Of a stretch of 64,000 bases of DNA, positions 51,239-59,784 are shown piece after piece. A program made the translations under genes and the position numbers. The stretch is from Paenibacillus soyae. Lineage in GTDB: Bacteria > Bacillota > Bacilli > Paenibacillales > Paenibacillaceae. Within the stretch, counting starts at the first letter, position 1; the number at the start of each line of letters is the position of its first letter. Where the stretch lies: contig NZ_JANIPJ010000004.1 of NCBI RefSeq assembly GCF_024623455.1, positions 1 through 64,000 on the forward strand, given 5' to 3'. Below the pieces are notes generated by a model that had not been told where the DNA came from, searched no databases, and worked only from the letters and a program-made list of their open reading frames with translations.

Positions 51239-51312
51239 TGGGCCCTGAGGGACTCGAACCCCCGACCAATCGGTTATGAGCCGACCGCTCTAACCAACTG
51301 AGCTAAGGGCCC
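51239..51312 (-). tRNA. tRNA-Ile2 (anticodon CAT, lysidine-modified type)
   Basis: Acceptor GGGCCCT/AGGGCCC, anticodon loop CTCATAA. The stem/loop follows the Bacillus CAT tRNA that TilS converts to Ile2 rather than elongator Met (whose loop is TTCATAC). Identity by resemblance only; CAT tRNAs need TilS-determinant analysis to be certain. Confidence 0.85.
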
Positions 51313-51353
51313 TCGAATAACGTCTATTTCAACGTGTTGATCGATAAGTTTGG

Positions 51354-51427
51354 TTGCGGGGGCAGGATTTGAACCTGCGGCCTTCGGGTTATGAGCCCGA
51401 CGAGCTACCGAGCTGCTCCACCCCGCG
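51354..51427 (-). tRNA. Initiator tRNA-fMet (anticodon CAT)
   Basis: Acceptor CGCGGGG/CCCCGCA with the C1:A72 mismatch and three G:C pairs at the base of the anticodon stem (TCGGG/CCCGA, loop CTCATAA), both hallmarks of initiator tRNA. Confidence 0.93.
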
Positions 51428-51516
51428 ACATTAACCATTCAAAGCAATTCAATGGCGACATCAATTAATATACTATAAATGAATGTCCAACGTCAAGCTC
51501 TTTTTTCCTAAAAATT

Positions 51517-51684
51517 CTACGGGAGAAAACGTACGCCATACCGGCCTTTCCGGGAACGGAAAACTTCAACCTCCCGCGGGCAATCGTAGCCGTATATCCA
51601 CCAATCGTTCTCCATACGCCGAACCAGGCATCCCGCTTGGAATTTAGTATCGTATAATCGCAGCCAATAAATCCATTTCATCAT
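51517..51684 (-). CDS. Small uncharacterised protein
   Basis: A 55-residue protein, MMKWIYWLRLYDTKFQAGCLVRRMENDWWIYGYDCPREVEVFRSR, rich in Trp, Tyr and Arg. No family recognised. GGAGGCGATCACC precedes ATG 51684. Confidence 0.55.
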   Translation of the reverse strand: MMKWIYWLRLYDTKFQAGCLVRRMENDWWIYGYDCPREVEVFRSRKGRYGVRFLP

Positions 51685-51832
51685 GGTGATCGCCTCCAAT
51701 TGTACAATCGAATCGATGATGTCTATAGAATGCCCAAATCTTCAGAAAATCAAGCATGAGGCATTCTTAGCGCCGCCGTTAGTCGGGTATACTATAGGTA
51801 TAAGCTCGGAACACGAAAAGGAGTGAAATGAG

Positions 51833-52345
51833 ATGATTTACGGGATTGCTTTATTTCCGGACAAAGACGTGCAGGATGCGGCCAATAGCTGGAGAATTCG
51901 CCATGACCCGCATTATTGCAACATTCCCGCCCATATGACGCTACGCGAAGCCGAGGAATGGGACGATATCATGGTTGAGCGGGCCGTGACGCATCTGGAA
52001 GAGGTAGCAGGCTCGGTGAAGCCGTTTCATGTCACTTTCAACCGGGTATCCTCCTTCTTCCCCGTTTCAAACGTGCTGTATTACGCCCTGGAAGACCCTT
52101 CTGAGGTCGAGAAGCTTCATCAGGCCATATGCAGCGGTCCAGGCATGCAGCAGCCATATAACTATGTTTACACGCCTCATGTCACGATTGGGAGAAATAT
52201 GCCCGAGGGTGAGCTGCACGATCTGTACGGCAAGCTTCGGATGAGCAGAGTGAACCTGACGAGCTACATCGACCGTATTCATTTGCTCTACCAGACGGAG
52301 CAAGGCGGCTGGACCGCATATCAATCGTTTCAGCTTAGAGGCTAA
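51833..52345 (+). CDS. yjcG: 2'-5' RNA ligase/phosphoesterase family protein (YjcG-like)
   Basis: A 170-residue 2H-phosphoesterase. Both HxT motifs are present: PAHMTL and TPHVTI. It begins MIYGIALFPDKDVQDAANSWRIRHDPHYCNIPAHMTL like Bacillus YjcG and has the same length. The physiological substrate is unknown. GGAGTGAAATGAG precedes ATG 51833. Confidence 0.9.
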   Translation: MIYGIALFPDKDVQDAANSWRIRHDPHYCNIPAHMTLREAEEWDDIMVERAVTHLEEVAGSVKPFHVTFNRVSSFFPVSNVLYYALEDPSEVEKLHQAICSGPGMQQPYNYVYTPHVTIGRNMPEGELHDLYGKLRMSRVNLTSYIDRIHLLYQTEQGGWTAYQSFQLRG

Positions 52346-52354
52346 TCAGAGAAA

Positions 52355-52396
52355 AAAGAGCCAACTCCCGCAAGAATGAGGGCTGTTGGCTCTATT
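52355..52396. terminator. Bidirectional terminator
   Basis: AGAGCCAAC pairs with GTTGGCTCT, with inner CTCCCGC...GAGGGC pairing, flanked by A6. It separates yjcG and the convergent binding-protein gene. Confidence 0.8.
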
Positions 52397-52406
52397 GTTC
52401 AAAATG

Positions 52407-53999
52407 TTATTCGGCTGTTTCCACAGCTTCTTCTTCTACGACAACTTCCTCTTCGACTGCTGCGTCCGTGTCAACGGCAACGTCGGCTCTAGGCATCGGC
52501 ATCGGATCGATGACGCCGCCGCCTTCTCCCATCTCCGACTTGCCTTCGAGAATGGCATTGCCTCTCGTTTCCCATTCGGCAAGCGCGTCTTTCGTTTCCT
52601 TCGTCCCGTCGAGCACCGCCTGGAACATCTCGTAGCCCACGTTTTGAGCTTCCCAGATGCCCGGCTTCTCGCGGTAAATTTTTTCGTCGTTGATCGAGCT
52701 AGGAGGGAGCGGTTTAAGCGTCGTGAACGCATCGATGTTGTACGTCAAGCCGCCTATAGGCTGCAGGAACTCCTTGCGGGCAACCATTTCATAGTTACTT
52801 CTTGCCTTCAGCTTCGCCCATTCCTTGCTGTTGGAGAATTTGATGAATTCCCAAGCGTCTTCCGCGTTCTGGGCATTGGTGTTGATCCCCATCAGCTGAC
52901 TGAGTCCGATGTTGCCGCCGGCATCCGGATTCATCGGATCGACCGGCACGGTCACGACATCCCAGTCGATCATTTCGAAGCCTTCGATTTTGCTGGCATT
53001 ATCATTTGCGCGTCTTAGTTCGTTCACGTAATAGGATCCGCCGATTACCATCGCCAGGTCGCCGCCGAGGAACAGATCGCCGAAGAACGGATCGTTGACC
53101 GGCTCTCCCTCTGCGTTTCGCTTCTCGTAAAGCTTATTCATATATTCTTGATCCGGGATGATATCGTCTTTGAAGAGACCGACGATCGTGTCCATCGCTT
53201 GAGCCCATGGCTCGCTGTTGACGACCATTTTCTCTCCTTTTTCGTCCCAGTAGCGCAGCTGCAGCATCGAGGTATAGGACGACAAAGTGCTGAAGCCGTC
53301 GTTCACCCAGCTGTTGAACGAGAAGCCGAATACCGGCTCTTCTTCGCTCGGGGTGGCCACTTGACGCGCTTTGTTGAACAGATCGGTCCATGTCATTTTA
53401 TCCGTTGGCGGCTCGACGCCTTTTTCCGCGAAAATTTTCTTGTTGTAGAACAAAGCCGACGACGTAAAGGTTGGCGTGAGGGCATAGATATTGCCGTCGC
53501 CCGCGTCTTTGATGCCGTCGATGACGGTCGGCACGTAGTCGCTGATATCGAATTTGTCTTGCTGAATCTTCGGATCGAGCGATTGAAGCAGATTGTCTTG
53601 CGTGAAACGGCGCAGCATGTTGTAATCGAGCACGACGACGTCAACCGGATTCTGGCCCGTCATCATTTCTTTCATCTCTTCGTACGGGTCCGGCTGCTCG
53701 GCCGGTTCCTTGCCGGGCTCCGTCGTCTCGAAGCGTTGATCGTCATAGTTGATCGCGCCCACGATCTCGAATGTAATGTTCGGATGCTGCATCTCGAACA
53801 TATCCGTGTATTGCTGGCGGAAATAAGGCTCGTTATCCGCACCGCCGTACAAGACGCCGATGCGAAGCACGCGATTTTCGGATTCGGATGGCTCGCTGCC
53901 GCCGCTGCACGCGGACAGAAGTCCGGTGAACAAGGTCAGCGTCAGGCCGAGAACCGTCCATTTGGATAAACGTGATTTCATGATGCCTTTACTATTCAT
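52407..53999 (-). CDS. Extracellular solute-binding lipoprotein in an exporter operon
   Basis: 530 residues. Lipoprotein signal ending LLSACSGGSEPSE. Type 1 binding-protein pattern: RVLRIGVLYGGADNEPYFRQQYTDMFEMQHPNI, NPVDVVVLDYNMLRRFTQDNLL, IYALTPTFTSSALFYNKKIFAEKG and WEFIKFSNSKEWAKLK. The C-terminus is a highly acidic tail of about 25 residues (AAVEEEVVVEEEAVETAE). It overlaps the upstream ATPase gene by 8 bases, so it belongs to the same operon. A binding protein in a MacB-type export operon is unusual; it may sense or deliver the exported substrate. Confidence 0.88.
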   Translation of the reverse strand: MNSKGIMKSRLSKWTVLGLTLTLFTGLLSACSGGSEPSESENRVLRIGVLYGGADNEPYFRQQYTDMFEMQHPNITFEIVGAINYDDQRFETTEPGKEPAEQPDPYEEMKEMMTGQNPVDVVVLDYNMLRRFTQDNLLQSLDPKIQQDKFDISDYVPTVIDGIKDAGDGNIYALTPTFTSSALFYNKKIFAEKGVEPPTDKMTWTDLFNKARQVATPSEEEPVFGFSFNSWVNDGFSTLSSYTSMLQLRYWDEKGEKMVVNSEPWAQAMDTIVGLFKDDIIPDQEYMNKLYEKRNAEGEPVNDPFFGDLFLGGDLAMVIGGSYYVNELRRANDNASKIEGFEMIDWDVVTVPVDPMNPDAGGNIGLSQLMGINTNAQNAEDAWEFIKFSNSKEWAKLKARSNYEMVARKEFLQPIGGLTYNIDAFTTLKPLPPSSINDEKIYREKPGIWEAQNVGYEMFQAVLDGTKETKDALAEWETRGNAILEGKSEMGEGGGVIDPMPMPRADVAVDTDAAVEEEVVVEEEAVETAE

Positions 54000-54888
54000 G
54001 GTTATTACCCCCCAATGATTTTGGCGAAGAGATAATGATCCGCTCTCCGTCGAATTCCATAGACGCTTTGTCCTTGATGCCGAGCGCGGTTAAATATTCC
54101 TTGGGAACCTGCAGACGGCCGACCCGGTCGACGACCACATAGGCTTCGTGTACCTGGTTAAGGCCCCGAGCCGATTTCTGCTCGATCTCACCTCCATCCG
54201 TAATATTCGGATTTCGCTTAATAAATTCCGTGCTCGTCAGGCCGTCCCGGATCGCGACGACGCGGTCGACCTTGCTGGCCAGCGACATGTCGTGCGTGAC
54301 GATGACGATCGTGATGCCGAGCTCGCGGTTTAGCGTTCGGAAAATACCCATGATAAGGTCGGAGGTTGCCGTGTCGACGGAGCCCGTCGGTTCGTCCGCG
54401 AGCAGAAGCTTCGGACGGTTGGAGAGCGAGATGGCAATCGCTACCCGCTGCTGCTCGCCCCCGGAGAGCTGATGCAGCTTGTTATGCATGCGCTCCTTCA
54501 GGCCGACCCACTCCAGCAGCTGCTTCGCGTAGGTCCGATCCACCTTGCCCGAGAGCATCATCGGCATCTCCACGTTTTCCAGCGCCGTCAGATAAGGGAG
54601 CAGGTTTCGCGCGTTATTTTGCCAGATGAAGCCGACGGTTTCTCTTTTGTACTGCACAAGCTCTTCTTCCGTAATCTTCAGGAGGTCCCATGGACCGACC
54701 TTGACTTGGCCGGCCGATGGCCGGTCAAGTCCCCCAAGCGTATTGAGAAGCGTCGATTTGCCGCTGCCGCTGTTGCCGATAATCGCCATCAGCTCTCCGT
54801 CTTCGACGGTAAGATTGAGGCCCTGAAGGGCAACGACTTCCAGATCTTCGGTTTTGTATATTTTGACTAAGCCTTCGCAATGAATCAT
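53992..54888 (-). CDS. ABC transporter ATPase (LolD/MacB type) with C-terminal AbrB-like domain
   Basis: 298 residues. Walker A GNSGSGKST (residues 38-46), Q-loop in GFIWQNNARN, signature [12 protein letters not shown] (141-152), Walker [11 protein letters not shown] and switch His in VTHD. After about residue 240 comes a 45-residue extension, EAYVVVDRVGRLQVPKEYLTALGIKDKASMEFDGERIIISS, which fits the AbrB/MazE swapped-hairpin DNA-binding fold. It may bind DNA or dimerise the ATPase. It follows the FtsX permease gene by 6 bases. Confidence 0.9.
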   Translation of the reverse strand: MIHCEGLVKIYKTEDLEVVALQGLNLTVEDGELMAIIGNSGSGKSTLLNTLGGLDRPSAGQVKVGPWDLLKITEEELVQYKRETVGFIWQNNARNLLPYLTALENVEMPMMLSGKVDRTYAKQLLEWVGLKERMHNKLHQLSGGEQQRVAIAISLSNRPKLLLADEPTGSVDTATSDLIMGIFRTLNRELGITIVIVTHDMSLASKVDRVVAIRDGLTSTEFIKRNPNITDGGEIEQKSARGLNQVHEAYVVVDRVGRLQVPKEYLTALGIKDKASMEFDGERIIISSPKSLGGNNHE

Positions 54889-54894
54889 AAGCCG

Positions 54895-57795
54895 TTACCT
54901 CTCCTCTCCCATCTTCACCGCTTGGTGCACCTTCAGCCTGCGTATATGCAGGAAGAGAAGCGCCGCGCCGATCAGCATCATAACGCCGACCACGATGAAG
55001 AGCTGGTTCGTATCCCTCGCTTCGAATACGACGCGGAACGGCGGCACCGTCTCAGCGACGTTCTCTGCGGTTTGCAGGAACGGGAGGAACAGCATGCTGA
55101 CAAGCTTGCCGATAAGAATGCCGAGACCGATCGCCAGACCCGCGGTGAACAGCTGTTCGAGCAGAAGCATGCCGGTCAGCTGCTTCCGCGACAGCCCCAT
55201 CGCGCGAAGCACGCCGAACTGCACGACGCGGCCCGACAGGTTGAAGAACCAATACAAGATATAACCGGCCAGCGTGATGACGACCGACACCAGGAAGCCA
55301 AGGCTCAGGATGCCGAATACGCCGCCGCGCGTCGGATGCTTGGATTGGATAATCAGCTCCGTCCGCACGTCCTCGACCGACGCCAGCTCGATGCCGGCCT
55401 TCTGAAGCTGCTCGATCGCGGGTGCGAGGAGCGCGTCCGGCTCCATCTTCAGCCAAACCTCATAGGGCATGATGGGCAGCTGATCATAAATATAATCCAG
55501 GTTTGTAATGACGAACGGCGTTTTGTCCGGATATTGACTCGGCCAGTACGGCAGAATGCCGACGATCGAGAAATCGATCATGCCGTCCGGGAAGCCCACC
55601 GAAACCGTGTCGCCCGCCTTGAGCTGATATTTCTCGGCGACGCTGGAAGGGATAATGGCAGCCTGTTCAAAGTAACCGAGAGCATTCAAATAGTTAAAAG
55701 GGTGCGTGGGATACAGATCATCCCTGAACCAGGCGACTTTCGCGAAGTCGACGTTATCGATGCCGATAATGTTGCCCTGCCCGATCGACTTCGAGGAGAT
55801 GACGACATTGCCTTTGGCCGTAAGCACGCGGGCTGCCGCCTCGACGCCGTCCAGATCGCGGTAAATCTCGAACGGAGGCTCGCTGTACAGGATGCGGGAC
55901 GGCACGCCGCCGCCGTTGCCTCCCCCATTGCCTCCACCGCCATTACCACCGCCGCCACCATTGCCGCCTCCGCCGTTTCCTCCGCCGCCATTGCCTCCGC
56001 CGCTAGGCGGCTGCTGGGGCGTTACCTCCGGCGTGCCCTGCCATACGGACTGAATAATGACATCCGATCCGTATTTATATAAGGTGCGTTCGGTGGAATT
56101 CAGGTCGATCGTCCTTGCGGCCGAAGCGTTGTACACGCCAAGACCTAACGTCAGGACGAGCAGAATCATAAGCGGATAATAACCCTTGGACGACCGGGAC
56201 AGCTGCGTCAAGGTCAGATAGAGCGGTACCGGCAGGAACTTGCGTCCTAGCCAGTTGAACAGCTTTAGCAGCCAAGGGAACAGCCGCAGGAAGAACAGGC
56301 CCAGCGCGAAGATCGAGAGCGCCGGCACGAAGAACAGGAACGGCTGCACGTTCAGCTGATCCGTCGTCATGCCCGTCTGGAACGTCAGCATCTGGCGTTC
56401 ATTGAACATATACCAGCCGTAGCCGGCCGCGCCGAGCAGCAGCACGTCGAGGAACCAGCGCTGCCAGAGCGGCTTGCGGTCGGAACGCGCGAGCTCCTGC
56501 TTGTAGCTGACAATGGACGATCTCGCATAAATGATGGCGGGTATAACCGTCGCCATGATGGCCAGCAGCACGGCGCTGCCTCCCGCGATGATCGCCTCGG
56601 TCGAGAAGCCGACCGGAATCGATTTCCGATTGACGAAGGAGAGGAAGCCGTTAGCGGAGCCGATGCTCTTAGCCATGAACCAGCCGATGAACGGCCCGCT
56701 TGCAAGCGCGACGGCTCCCAGCAGCAGACCTTCCAGCAAATAAATCCATATAATCTGCTTCGTCCCCGCTCCGCGGCTTCGAAGCACCGCGATGTCGCTT
56801 CTTTGTTTGTCGAGCGCCTGTCTGGCGTTCATCGCGATAAAGTAGAACACCATCGCGATCATCGGCGCGGCGAGCGTGAACAGCAGCGTCTGCAGCTGCA
56901 GGCTTTGGCTGCGGAATTCCTTCAGCGTATCCGCGAAGGAAATTTCGACTCGCGTATCCTTCAGCCGTTGATACAGCTCGATGTTCAATCGATTAAGCGT
57001 GCGCCCGAGCGGCGTAAGCTGGCTCGTTTGAACGTCCGACAGATCGAACGCATAGTACCAGCCCGCGTTATGCAGCGGTATTTTGAATTGCTCGAGCAGC
57101 ACCTTCTGGAACGTTTCTTCGCTGACCTGCAGCGTGCTGAACAGGCTCTCGAGTCCTTGATACCAATACGCGTCCGAGGCATCCAGAGGGTTCACGGCTC
57201 CGACGATTTTCACCCGAAGCGTCAGATCCAGCCCTCCGTACACCGGATATTCGAAAATATCGCCGATGTGCACGTCGTTCCGGAACATGGCCTCTTCGAG
57301 CATGACGGCTTCGATCAGATCGGAATCGCCCGCTCCTTCCTTGAACCATTGGCCCTGCGCGAGCTCCGTCTTGGACGCGAGATCCGTCATCGTCATAAGC
57401 GACAGCTGCCTCGCGCGCCCCGCGTCGACCTTATTCGGATCCTCCGGCACGACATCGGAGCTGCGAATCGAGTAGCTCTTGAGATAAGTGTCGTATGTAA
57501 AACCAATGTCGTCCGGCACGTTCGTTTTGATGTAATTTTCCAGCTCCGCGAGCGCCCCGAGATCCGTGCTCTGGCCGGGGGTGGACTGGTACTTCATGAG
57601 CAAGGAGCCCGCTGGCATCCCTTCGCTCTTCTGCTGCAAGGAATCGGCGACGACCCGTTTAAGGGCGCCGTCCGCGTACATGGGTATGCTCGTCGCGAAG
57701 GCGACGGCTAAGGTAAGACCGGCCAGCGTGCTAAGCGTCAGCCAACGCGTATTCCACATTTTGCGGAATAGGAATCGAAACAGCGGAATACCCAT
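54895..57795 (-). CDS. Large FtsX-family ABC transporter permease
   Basis: 966 residues with a tandem FtsX layout: N-terminal TM (about 17-38), extracytoplasmic domain, a TM block (about 305-430), more TMs (about 455-560), a second extracytoplasmic domain and a C-terminal FtsX block (VVQFGVLRAMGLSRKQLTGMLLLEQL, about 830-960). A Gly/Asn low-complexity stretch lies near 595-635. It would work with the adaptor at 57799 and one or both ATPases, exporting lipids, peptides or antibiotics by a mechanotransmission-type cycle known from MacB. Substrate unknown. It starts 3 bases after the adaptor gene. Confidence 0.88.
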   Translation of the reverse strand: MGIPLFRFLFRKMWNTRWLTLSTLAGLTLAVAFATSIPMYADGALKRVVADSLQQKSEGMPAGSLLMKYQSTPGQSTDLGALAELENYIKTNVPDDIGFTYDTYLKSYSIRSSDVVPEDPNKVDAGRARQLSLMTMTDLASKTELAQGQWFKEGAGDSDLIEAVMLEEAMFRNDVHIGDIFEYPVYGGLDLTLRVKIVGAVNPLDASDAYWYQGLESLFSTLQVSEETFQKVLLEQFKIPLHNAGWYYAFDLSDVQTSQLTPLGRTLNRLNIELYQRLKDTRVEISFADTLKEFRSQSLQLQTLLFTLAAPMIAMVFYFIAMNARQALDKQRSDIAVLRSRGAGTKQIIWIYLLEGLLLGAVALASGPFIGWFMAKSIGSANGFLSFVNRKSIPVGFSTEAIIAGGSAVLLAIMATVIPAIIYARSSIVSYKQELARSDRKPLWQRWFLDVLLLGAAGYGWYMFNERQMLTFQTGMTTDQLNVQPFLFFVPALSIFALGLFFLRLFPWLLKLFNWLGRKFLPVPLYLTLTQLSRSSKGYYPLMILLVLTLGLGVYNASAARTIDLNSTERTLYKYGSDVIIQSVWQGTPEVTPQQPPSGGGNGGGGNGGGGNGGGGGNGGGGNGGGNGGGVPSRILYSEPPFEIYRDLDGVEAAARVLTAKGNVVISSKSIGQGNIIGIDNVDFAKVAWFRDDLYPTHPFNYLNALGYFEQAAIIPSSVAEKYQLKAGDTVSVGFPDGMIDFSIVGILPYWPSQYPDKTPFVITNLDYIYDQLPIMPYEVWLKMEPDALLAPAIEQLQKAGIELASVEDVRTELIIQSKHPTRGGVFGILSLGFLVSVVITLAGYILYWFFNLSGRVVQFGVLRAMGLSRKQLTGMLLLEQLFTAGLAIGLGILIGKLVSMLFLPFLQTAENVAETVPPFRVVFEARDTNQLFIVVGVMMLIGAALLFLHIRRLKVHQAVKMGEER
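55905..56005 (-). repeat. In-frame Gly/Asn-rich low-complexity repeat inside the permease gene
   Basis: About 33 codons of GGGN/GGGGN type, seen on the plus strand as alternating CCGCCGCC and CATTGCC units. It encodes a flexible extracytoplasmic linker and may vary in length between strains by slippage. Confidence 0.85.
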
Positions 57796-57798
57796 CGG

Positions 57799-58875
57799 CT
57801 ATCGACCTACGACTTTCTGTCCCGGCTCGAGTCCCGCCAATATTTCAATATCGGTCGCGGTTTGTTGGCCGACCTCCACGTCCACCTCGCGCTTGCCTTC
57901 TTCGTCGATAACTTGAACATAAGTGCGGGAACCGATGCTGCGCAGCGTCGATGGCGGAATGACGACGGCATTCTCCGTCCGTTTCGTAATAATGTTGATG
58001 GAGATAGGCGTTCCGCGGTCAAGACCACCCGGCAGCTCCGGCAGATCCACGATCATGAAATCCTCCGGTCTCTCCGGCTTGCTCGGCGCGTTCGGATCGC
58101 CGCCGTTCCCTCCGCCGTTCTCCTGCTCCGTCGACTTGATCGGCAGCTGCTCCACTTTGCCCTTGAAGTTCCCGACGTTGCTGATCGTGACGACGGCTTC
58201 CATGCCGACGGAGACCTTGGCCAGCTCGGTCTTGGTCAGCTTCGCCGCCGGCGTAATAAGCGCCGTATCGGCTACGATCGCGACCGGGGCGTACGCTTTG
58301 ACTTGGTCGCCTTTCTGCACGCTGAGCGAGACGATCGTTCCCGCAAACGGCGCGTAGATCGTAGCTTTTGCAATCTCCTCCTCCAGATCCACCAGCTTCT
58401 GGCGTTTCTCTTCGAAGGCGATCTGCTTCTCTTCGAATTCGATCGCGTCCATCTCGTCGCGGGTGCGCAGCGTCTGCTTCATTAAATTCTCTTCGCGGCG
58501 GAACGCCAATCTCTCGTTGCGCAGCTGCTTCTCGAGATCCTCGACGTCAAGCGCGGCAATCGGATCGCCCGCCTGCACCTCGGCGCCGTTCTTCACGAAT
58601 ACTTCCTTGACGTGTTTGTCGCCAAGCGTAAAAAACATCGTTTCTTCTTCTAGAGAGATCAGCTTGCCGATCACCTGTACCTTGGTCTCCAGCGTCTTCG
58701 TCGTCACCTCGTATTCGGGCTTCTTCGAAATTTGCGGCGGCGCGATCTCAGGCAGCTCTTCTTCCGCTTTCTCGTCGGGCAGCAAAGCGCAGCCGCTCGT
58801 GAATGCCATCGTCACGCACATAGCGGCAATTAATGAACGTTTAGATAAATTTTCCGTCCACCATTTCATAGACAT
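57799..58875 (-). CDS. Membrane-fusion (HlyD/MacA-like) adaptor lipoprotein
   Basis: 358 residues. Lipoprotein signal [33 protein letters not shown] (Cys30-type lipobox). Adaptor layout: first lipoyl half (EVFVKNGAEVQAGDPIAALDVEDLEKQL), alpha-hairpin (about 125-175), second lipoyl half (TIYAPFAGTIVSLSVQKGDQV), beta-barrel and a membrane-proximal domain (IEILAGLEPGQKVV). A Gly/Asn insert lies near GGGNGGDPN. ATG 58875 is chosen since GGAGG precedes it by 9 bases; this makes the gene overlap the upstream ATPase gene by 35 bases. Confidence 0.88.
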   Translation of the reverse strand: MSMKWWTENLSKRSLIAAMCVTMAFTSGCALLPDEKAEEELPEIAPPQISKKPEYEVTTKTLETKVQVIGKLISLEEETMFFTLGDKHVKEVFVKNGAEVQAGDPIAALDVEDLEKQLRNERLAFRREENLMKQTLRTRDEMDAIEFEEKQIAFEEKRQKLVDLEEEIAKATIYAPFAGTIVSLSVQKGDQVKAYAPVAIVADTALITPAAKLTKTELAKVSVGMEAVVTISNVGNFKGKVEQLPIKSTEQENGGGNGGDPNAPSKPERPEDFMIVDLPELPGGLDRGTPISINIITKRTENAVVIPPSTLRSIGSRTYVQVIDEEGKREVDVEVGQQTATDIEILAGLEPGQKVVGR

Positions 58876-59602
58876 GGTCGGCAACCTCCAAAATTGTAGG
58901 ATCGTGTGTAGTCATGCATATAGAGACGTTTTCTGTTCGAATGATATTTTGAAAGACTGCCATAATTTGCGCGGACATGCCGGTATCCAGCTCCGCCGTC
59001 GGCTCGTCGGCCAGCAGCAGAATCGGCTTATGGGCAATGGCTTTGGCTATGGCGACGCGCTGCTGCTCCCCGCCGGACAGCTCGAACGGACGATGATGCA
59101 TCCGCTTCTCGAGACCGACAAGCTCCAGACATTCCGCGACGCGCTCCTTCCACTCCGAACGAGGCGTTCCCGCCATGCGAAGCGACAGCTCCACGTTCTC
59201 CCAGGCGGATAATAGAGGCATTAGCGCAAACGCCTGGAATATAAACCCCATATCCTTCCGTCTGACCAGCGTTCTCTCATCGTCGCTCATTCGGCTGAAC
59301 GGCTGCTTGTTGAACCAGATATCCCCTTTGCTTGGGGTATCCAGGCCGCCTAGGCAGTTCAGCAGCGTTGTCTTGCCCGAGCCCGACCGGCCCTTCAGCA
59401 TGACGAGCTGCCGCCGCTTCACTTCCATCTGGATGCCCTTCAGCACATGCAGCGTATTGCCGCCGACCGGGAACATTCTCTCGACTTGGTTGACGGTAAG
59501 GAGCACTTCGTCCTTATCCGGGCGATCGTCCCTCTCTATGGAATCGACGGACCTACCGTCTGCTTCCCGTTGTTCCGACTCTATCTTTTGTGTCATAGCC
59601 AT
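58841..59602 (-). CDS. ABC transporter ATPase (MacB/LolD type)
   Basis: 253 residues. An N-terminal charged extension (about 30 residues) precedes the nucleotide-binding domain: Walker [13 protein letters not shown], signature [19 protein letters not shown], Walker [14 protein letters not shown], switch MTTHDPT. First gene of the five-gene export operon (ATPase, adaptor, permease, ATPase, binding protein). It lacks the AbrB-like tail of the second ATPase. GGGGGGAGAGAAACG precedes ATG 59602. Confidence 0.92.
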   Translation of the reverse strand: MAMTQKIESEQREADGRSVDSIERDDRPDKDEVLLTVNQVERMFPVGGNTLHVLKGIQMEVKRRQLVMLKGRSGSGKTTLLNCLGGLDTPSKGDIWFNKQPFSRMSDDERTLVRRKDMGFIFQAFALMPLLSAWENVELSLRMAGTPRSEWKERVAECLELVGLEKRMHHRPFELSGGEQQRVAIAKAIAHKPILLLADEPTAELDTGMSAQIMAVFQNIIRTENVSICMTTHDPTILEVADHVYEMVDGKFI

Positions 59603-59746
59603 ATTTCGTTTCTCTCCCCCCTATCCGGTACACCATCTTCATAATTCTAATCTAAAGACATAGACGGTGCGTAATCGCAAAAAGTTACGGTGAAAATGAT
59701 TTTGAAAGAAACATTTTTTCAGCGAATCTTCAGCCAGATGATACAA

Positions 59747-59782
59747 AAGCCCCCGAAGCAAGTTGCCTTGCCCGGGGGCATA
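59747..59782 (-). terminator. Terminator of the chemotaxis receptor gene
   Basis: On the minus strand GCCCCCG pairs with CGGGGGC, with further pairing of CAAG/CTTG inside, followed by TTTTG. Confidence 0.75.
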
Positions 59783-59784
59783 CC

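Noticed and set aside
51239..51312. Elongator tRNA-Met
   Set aside because: The CTCATAA loop and flanking stem match the Ile2 (CAT, lysidine) tRNA of Bacillus better than elongator Met.
55686..55991. Frame rich in Ala/Met repeats over the permease
   Set aside because: Out-of-frame reading of the Gly/Asn repeat.
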